From the NCBI GenBank assembly GCA_000149225.2, contig CM000692.1, positions 186,001-250,000 on the forward strand: a DNA stretch of 64,000 bases, read 5' to 3'. Below, piece by piece: positions 59,957 to 64,000 of the stretch. Position 1 is the stretch's first letter; the number at the start of each line of letters is the position of its first letter. This DNA comes from Lachancea kluyveri NRRL Y-12651. Taxonomy: Eukaryota > Ascomycota > Saccharomycetes > Saccharomycetales > Saccharomycetaceae. The notes below the pieces were generated by a model. That model was not told the origin of the DNA. It did not search any database and saw only the letters and a program-made list of their open reading frames with translations. A program made the position numbers and the translations under genes.

Positions 59957-62900
59957 TCAACTACTGACCAAGGAGTAACCAAGCAACTCTTTGGATCTAT
60001 ACTGGTTTATGCTCATAACAACCAACAGAAGTTCCGCATATAATGCCAAATTTTTTTCCTTCAAGTTGGCCAAGTTGGTAGCATCGATGATCCAGACAGC
60101 GCAATCTGTTTCCGTTTTGATGTTAACATATAAGTTGGTGGTGAATTCTGCATTTCCACTAATCCGGCCATAGCACGTCTTGCTTGACATCGTCTCGTAG
60201 AACTGCCCTTGGTGTAAATCATAGGTAATCTTCAACATACCACTTTCAACCAAAAAGAATAAATTGTTGTTGTGTAGCAATAACGAGCCCGGGGCAAATC
60301 TCTTTCTGACGAAATAAGGGCATAGTTTGGACCAGAAATCTTCTTCAGCTTGTTTGACATCTTTGTCATACGACATGATTTGTGGTCTGAATTTTTTTAA
60401 AGCCACTAGTAGTAGTGGTAAGACAGGCTCTCTCTTTTGATATTGAGTCCTTAGATGAGTTACATTCTGTTCGTCGGGGAAAATTTTCTGCGCAACTGTG
60501 ACGATTTGGTTGTTCCGTGGTGTGTTTATTGGTAACAGACTTTTAGACAGATGTTTTTCCTGCTTCTTTTGAGCCTGCAATTTGGCTTTCGTTCTGGTGC
60601 GAATTTGTTTGTACTGCAACAAAAATTCGTTTTCACACCATTCCAAAGCACTGTTTAAATCCGCGAATAGTTCAACGTCTTGCAACAACCCAACTTTATT
60701 GAAAGCGTTGTATATTCTATCCTTTTCCGTAATAGACGAGATTATTAGCTGGATCCTCTTCGTTTCGGTAAATCTTTTGATCCTGTTAAAACCTTCAGCC
60801 GCAGAATAATCAATATTATCGGCGTTGATATTTTTGAAATCCAAGATCAGATATTTGATCCTTTGCCTAGAAGAATCCTTGTCACTAATTTCCAACAGCC
60901 CGTCAATTTTCTCTTCGATAGAAATGATGGTACCGAAAAACAACAAGTTTTGTAACTTCAAAACATGGATTTGTTCGCCAACCTTATTCAAAAATTTCGT
61001 TTGGATATAGTCTCTGTAAACCGTACTACGAGCCACTTGGCCGTTGAATTCGCCATTTATGGTCTGTAGCTTAGTGCTGTCCACTAAAAAGGAGAAGCAT
61101 GCAATTAAAATACCGACAATGATACCAAGAACAAAGTCGAAGACACCCATGGTGAAAACAATGATGACAATAGTGATGTACTCAAAACGGTTCAACTTGC
61201 CCCATGTGTCAAATAGGGCCTCCTTGATCAATTCGTACCCTAACAAGAAGATCAACGAACCAACGATACAAATAGGAATGAATGATATAATCACGGGTCC
61301 GATGATCATAACGACAAAAGTTCCCAGAGCAAGCAAGAAGCCTGCCCAGGAGGAGTCAGAGCCGGCTCTAATGAACAAGAAACTGTTTGTGTAAACCAAA
61401 TAATTTTGAATAGAACCTGAAAACCCACTCAACAGGTTGGAATACCCATGGGCGATCAACTCCTTATCAACGTCAAACTTATCCATTCCAATAGACATCG
61501 CTAGTGCAGGGACATTGATTGGAACATGTAGGATGCCAAAGAAAGTCAGGGCAAGCATTGTTGGAACCTGTTTCAGCACTAGGGTCCAGTGGACATTTTG
61601 AAAGTCGTAAAGCTTGTAAAAATCATACCAATGGTTCGAAGAACCCGCCATTGGGAAGATCCAACCAGATTCCCTCAAGCTGTTCAAGGACAAGTTTGGC
61701 ACGATGGCAACGACAAAGTGGAACAGTGCTAATGTGATGATGTAAAACGATGGCAACACCAAAGAATTGTTAAAGTAATGTTGTGTTACAATCAAGGACA
61801 AAGTCAAGATCAACGGTAGCATCCACTTGCCCAACACTTCTGTATTATAAAAAAGCTCACGAAGGAATGGCCATGAATATTCAAATTTGGAGACACGGGT
61901 GCAAACCTCGATACCTGTGATTAACAAAAAATAACCGACACCACCGACACAACCAATCAAAATATGACGCGGGAAAAACCCAACGATTTTACCCAACCTC
62001 AGTTTACCCAATAAGAAAAAGGCCAAACCGGTAAAGATGGAACTCAGTGCATAACAGACAATGGTTGTGGAGATAATCTCGTCGTCGTGGCCAGGAAGGG
62101 AGTTCATGATGCTCAAGGCCATAGTATGGAAAAATGGCGTAATCTCGATCATTTCACTGCCAATACCGTTTCCAAACGCAGAAAACCCGCATGAGTACAC
62201 CAATTGTGAGAGAATCGTGGAAACGTAAAACATAGAAAGGCCAGTTGGTCCTAGATGGGAAAACACGGGTTCTGTGATTGGGAAAATGATCATACCATAA
62301 GATAGGGCATCCAAAACGTTGAGAAGCAATCCCAATATTACTGCAGGCATATAGTTTAAAGTTTTGATTGACCATCCCTTGGCGTAGTCATAGTAGGACC
62401 TAACCACCGGTTGACGTAATGAGTGATATGTGTTAAAGGCATTATCTCCATCGCCCGTGGCCTGATCGTAAACTGCTGAAGAAGGACTGTGGTCGGCCAC
62501 CAGAGAGACATACTGCTCTTGTTCGTACTGTGAAGAAGGCGGGCTAAGGTTTGTCGGGCTTGTGCCGTATTCCAAATCTGTTGCTGCGGCGCTAGTTGGA
62601 GACAGCAGCCTTGTACATTCGTTAAGGCCGTTATTTTCCTGGGTGATAGCGTCTTCGGAATAAGCTATCTGATTATTATTATTATTGTTGTTGTTACTGT
62701 TACTATAGCTACCATTCTCCAAGGACAGTTCTCTTTGTAAGGCTTCGTTCTGGAATTCCTGAGAGGCAGCCACATCTATCTCATCCGATTTCCCATCTGA
62801 TGAATCGTCAAAGTTGTTTGATAAAGCAGCGGTTTGACGGTGCAATTTGACAGACTCGTGTATAGACTTGGACGCATCTTTGTGCAAAGAAAGGATGTGC

Positions 62901-63109
62901 CCAGTATCTGCAGAGCTTTCTCTCTGTAAAAACGACGGAGATGAGAAACTTCCAACGTAAGAACGACCCAGGTAGTAGTTTGAAGAATTTTCGGGATTCA
63001 TGGACGACCTTCTGTTGGCTTGGGAAGGCTGCTTTATGTTGTCAGAATGCAGGCCCAACGATATTGTGATCGCCTCAGATATGGATTTTCTATTTTTTTT
63101 GTTGGGCAT
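59957..63109 (-). CDS. VSB1: Vacuolar SulP-family transporter Vsb1 (YGR125W)
   Basis: 1050 aa (1036 in S. cerevisiae). About 235 hydrophilic N-terminal residues rich in Ser and Asn, with an asparagine run, precede a SLC26/SulP membrane core of some 10-14 helices (about 250-680; NYMPAVILGLLLNVLDALSY at its start). A STAS domain follows (about 690-830; IKYLILDFKNINADNIDYSA), then a cyclic-nucleotide-binding-like C-terminal fold (about 930-1045; RFAPGSLLLHNNNLFFLVES). In S. cerevisiae Vsb1 is required for storage of arginine and other basic amino acids in the vacuole. Confidence 0.94.
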   Translation of the reverse strand: MPNKKNRKSISEAITISLGLHSDNIKQPSQANRRSSMNPENSSNYYLGRSYVGSFSSPSFLQRESSADTGHILSLHKDASKSIHESVKLHRQTAALSNNFDDSSDGKSDEIDVAASQEFQNEALQRELSLENGSYSNSNNNNNNNNQIAYSEDAITQENNGLNECTRLLSPTSAAATDLEYGTSPTNLSPPSSQYEQEQYVSLVADHSPSSAVYDQATGDGDNAFNTYHSLRQPVVRSYYDYAKGWSIKTLNYMPAVILGLLLNVLDALSYGMIIFPITEPVFSHLGPTGLSMFYVSTILSQLVYSCGFSAFGNGIGSEMIEITPFFHTMALSIMNSLPGHDDEIISTTIVCYALSSIFTGLAFFLLGKLRLGKIVGFFPRHILIGCVGGVGYFLLITGIEVCTRVSKFEYSWPFLRELFYNTEVLGKWMLPLILTLSLIVTQHYFNNSLVLPSFYIITLALFHFVVAIVPNLSLNSLRESGWIFPMAGSSNHWYDFYKLYDFQNVHWTLVLKQVPTMLALTFFGILHVPINVPALAMSIGMDKFDVDKELIAHGYSNLLSGFSGSIQNYLVYTNSFLFIRAGSDSSWAGFLLALGTFVVMIIGPVIISFIPICIVGSLIFLLGYELIKEALFDTWGKLNRFEYITIVIIVFTMGVFDFVLGIIVGILIACFSFLVDSTKLQTINGEFNGQVARSTVYRDYIQTKFLNKVGEQIHVLKLQNLLFFGTIISIEEKIDGLLEISDKDSSRQRIKYLILDFKNINADNIDYSAAEGFNRIKRFTETKRIQLIISSITEKDRIYNAFNKVGLLQDVELFADLNSALEWCENEFLLQYKQIRTRTKAKLQAQKKQEKHLSKSLLPINTPRNNQIVTVAQKIFPDEQNVTHLRTQYQKREPVLPLLLVALKKFRPQIMSYDKDVKQAEEDFWSKLCPYFVRKRFAPGSLLLHNNNLFFLVESGMLKITYDLHQGQFYETMSSKTCYGRISGNAEFTTNLYVNIKTETDCAVWIIDATNLANLKEKNLALYAELLLVVMSINQYRSKELLGYSLVSS

Positions 63110-64000
63110 GCCACTATTCCACGATTTTTGTTTGGTTGTGAAAGGTCACTGCTTAAAGAAATGTCCTCCCCCCCCATGCAAATTTGTATTTGGTTGTCGA
63201 GACTGTGGCATCACAGCACGAGGGTAACTATATACGAGCACAGTGCTTTACCCTCACTCCCATATAAAACTTACATATCGTTGAGCTACAGTTGATTGAA
63301 AATCCACCGTTGGAAGTTTTACAATTGAATCGGACCGTGCTTGCATCAATCCATGTTGGTTTGTTCTGTGTTTAGGTGGCTGAAGATCATTGATAACGAG
63401 CAACCCTTTATTCCTCTTATATTTTTTTTTAGAGGGGCCTTGTCAGTCGATGACAGATTAAGAAGCAACATATGATTGTGATATGCAGTATGCATGTAGA
63501 GCTTTGAGCAATACGTTTTCGATACGCTTAGAGCTAAAAATGTACGTGATTTTTTTAAGGTGTCTACGTTGTCTTTCTTTACGAAGACGACTGGTCCGGT
63601 ATTTCAGGTAATTTAGTCTATCTAGTCCTAGCCGGTGTGTGTGTTGATAATCTATAAGTAAGAAACAGCGACCAGCGTACAAATCTTGAAAAATAAAACA
63701 AAGAAAACAAGAAACGTTTGCGGAGTATATCAATGTGGCAAATGTCACTTGTTTACATATTTTGTGTTGTCCGGGAAAAAAGCGCACGACACGGCACTTC
63801 TGCAAGGTCGGTTCCGATGGAATCTTCTTTAAAGGCCCTTGAGCGAACAAATACCTTTAGGTAAGAGGTTGTAAAAGACAGTGTGTAAGAATACGCGCTG
63901 TGAGCAGAATGAAAAAGAATACGGCTGTAAGAGACGACAAATAAGCATTTTCTCAATGTGCACAAGATGAAGCTCAGCATAAACTGAAAAAGAAAGAAAC
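63110..64000. other. VSB1 promoter and right end of the window
   Basis: 891 bp with no gene supported. The minus-strand frame at 63458-63850 (130 aa) begins at a non-ATG codon and shows no family. By the ancestral order the next gene beyond the window should be asparagine synthetase (ASN1/ASN2). A C-run occurs at about 63168-63175. Confidence 0.5.

Noticed and set aside
63458-63850. 130-codon minus-strand frame near the right end
   Set aside because: Begins at a non-ATG codon, no family, and lies where only the VSB1 promoter is expected.

Overview
This window is nuclear DNA of a budding yeast of the family Saccharomycetaceae. About 34 protein-coding genes lie on both strands, almost all intronless, at roughly one per 1.9 kb. 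Two tRNA genes, one solo LTR and one two-intron gene (MAY24) are also present. Most proteins are recognisable as orthologues of Saccharomyces cerevisiae genes but are too divergent for the genus Saccharomyces.

Gene order is the strongest clue to the lineage. From KRE6 to the right end, the genes correspond alternately to two S. cerevisiae regions, chromosome VII (about YGR125W-YGR143W) and chromosome XVI (about YPR147C-YPR160W), interleaved with matching orientation. Pairs that are duplicated in S. cerevisiae (KRE6/SKN1, BTN2/CUR1, VPS62/TDA6, TPO2/TPO3, LSB1/PIN3, NCE102/FHN1) are single here. This is the expected pattern for a lineage that did not undergo the whole-genome duplication. I favour the Zygosaccharomyces/Torulaspora group, but Lachancea or Kluyveromyces relatives cannot be excluded from sequence alone.

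Layout. 1-10.6 kb: 3' part of ARO8, a JEN-type carboxylate transporter, glycogen phosphorylase GPH1 and replicative helicase subunit MCM6. 10.9-18 kb is the most accessory stretch: tRNA-Gly, a solo Ty1/Ty2-type (delta-like) LTR, a 1.4 kb gene-free interval, KRE6, a bacterial-type SIS-domain sugar-phosphate isomerase homologue, an orphan open frame and tRNA-Ala. 18.5-35 kb: BTN2/CUR1, VPS62, kinetochore gene NDC10, TPO polyamine transporter, NCA2, LSB1/PIN3, MAY24, PRE9, URN1 and an aldo-keto reductase. 36-48 kb: CAF130, SUE1, two tandem RidA-family genes that share a near-identical 193-bp tract, PEX4, PHB1 and NCE102. 48-64 kb: eisosome protein gene YGR130C, a small overlapping-ORF locus, the YPR148C BAR protein, SYF2, UTP8, the YPR147C lipid-droplet hydrolase, YGR127W, YGR126W and vacuolar transporter VSB1.

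The genes do not form one pathway. Several promoters carry a textbook control element that fits the gene beside it: CSRE (JEN), STRE (GPH1), an ECB-like Mcm1 box (MCM6), HSE (BTN2), PACE (PRE9, and also PHB1), and RRPE plus PAC (UTP8). The main non-routine signals are the delta-like LTR with strong similarity to S. cerevisiae across genera, the RidA pair with a conversion tract and an apparently degenerate member, the second intron of MAY24, the SIS-domain gene, and the small locus at 51.7-51.9 kb.
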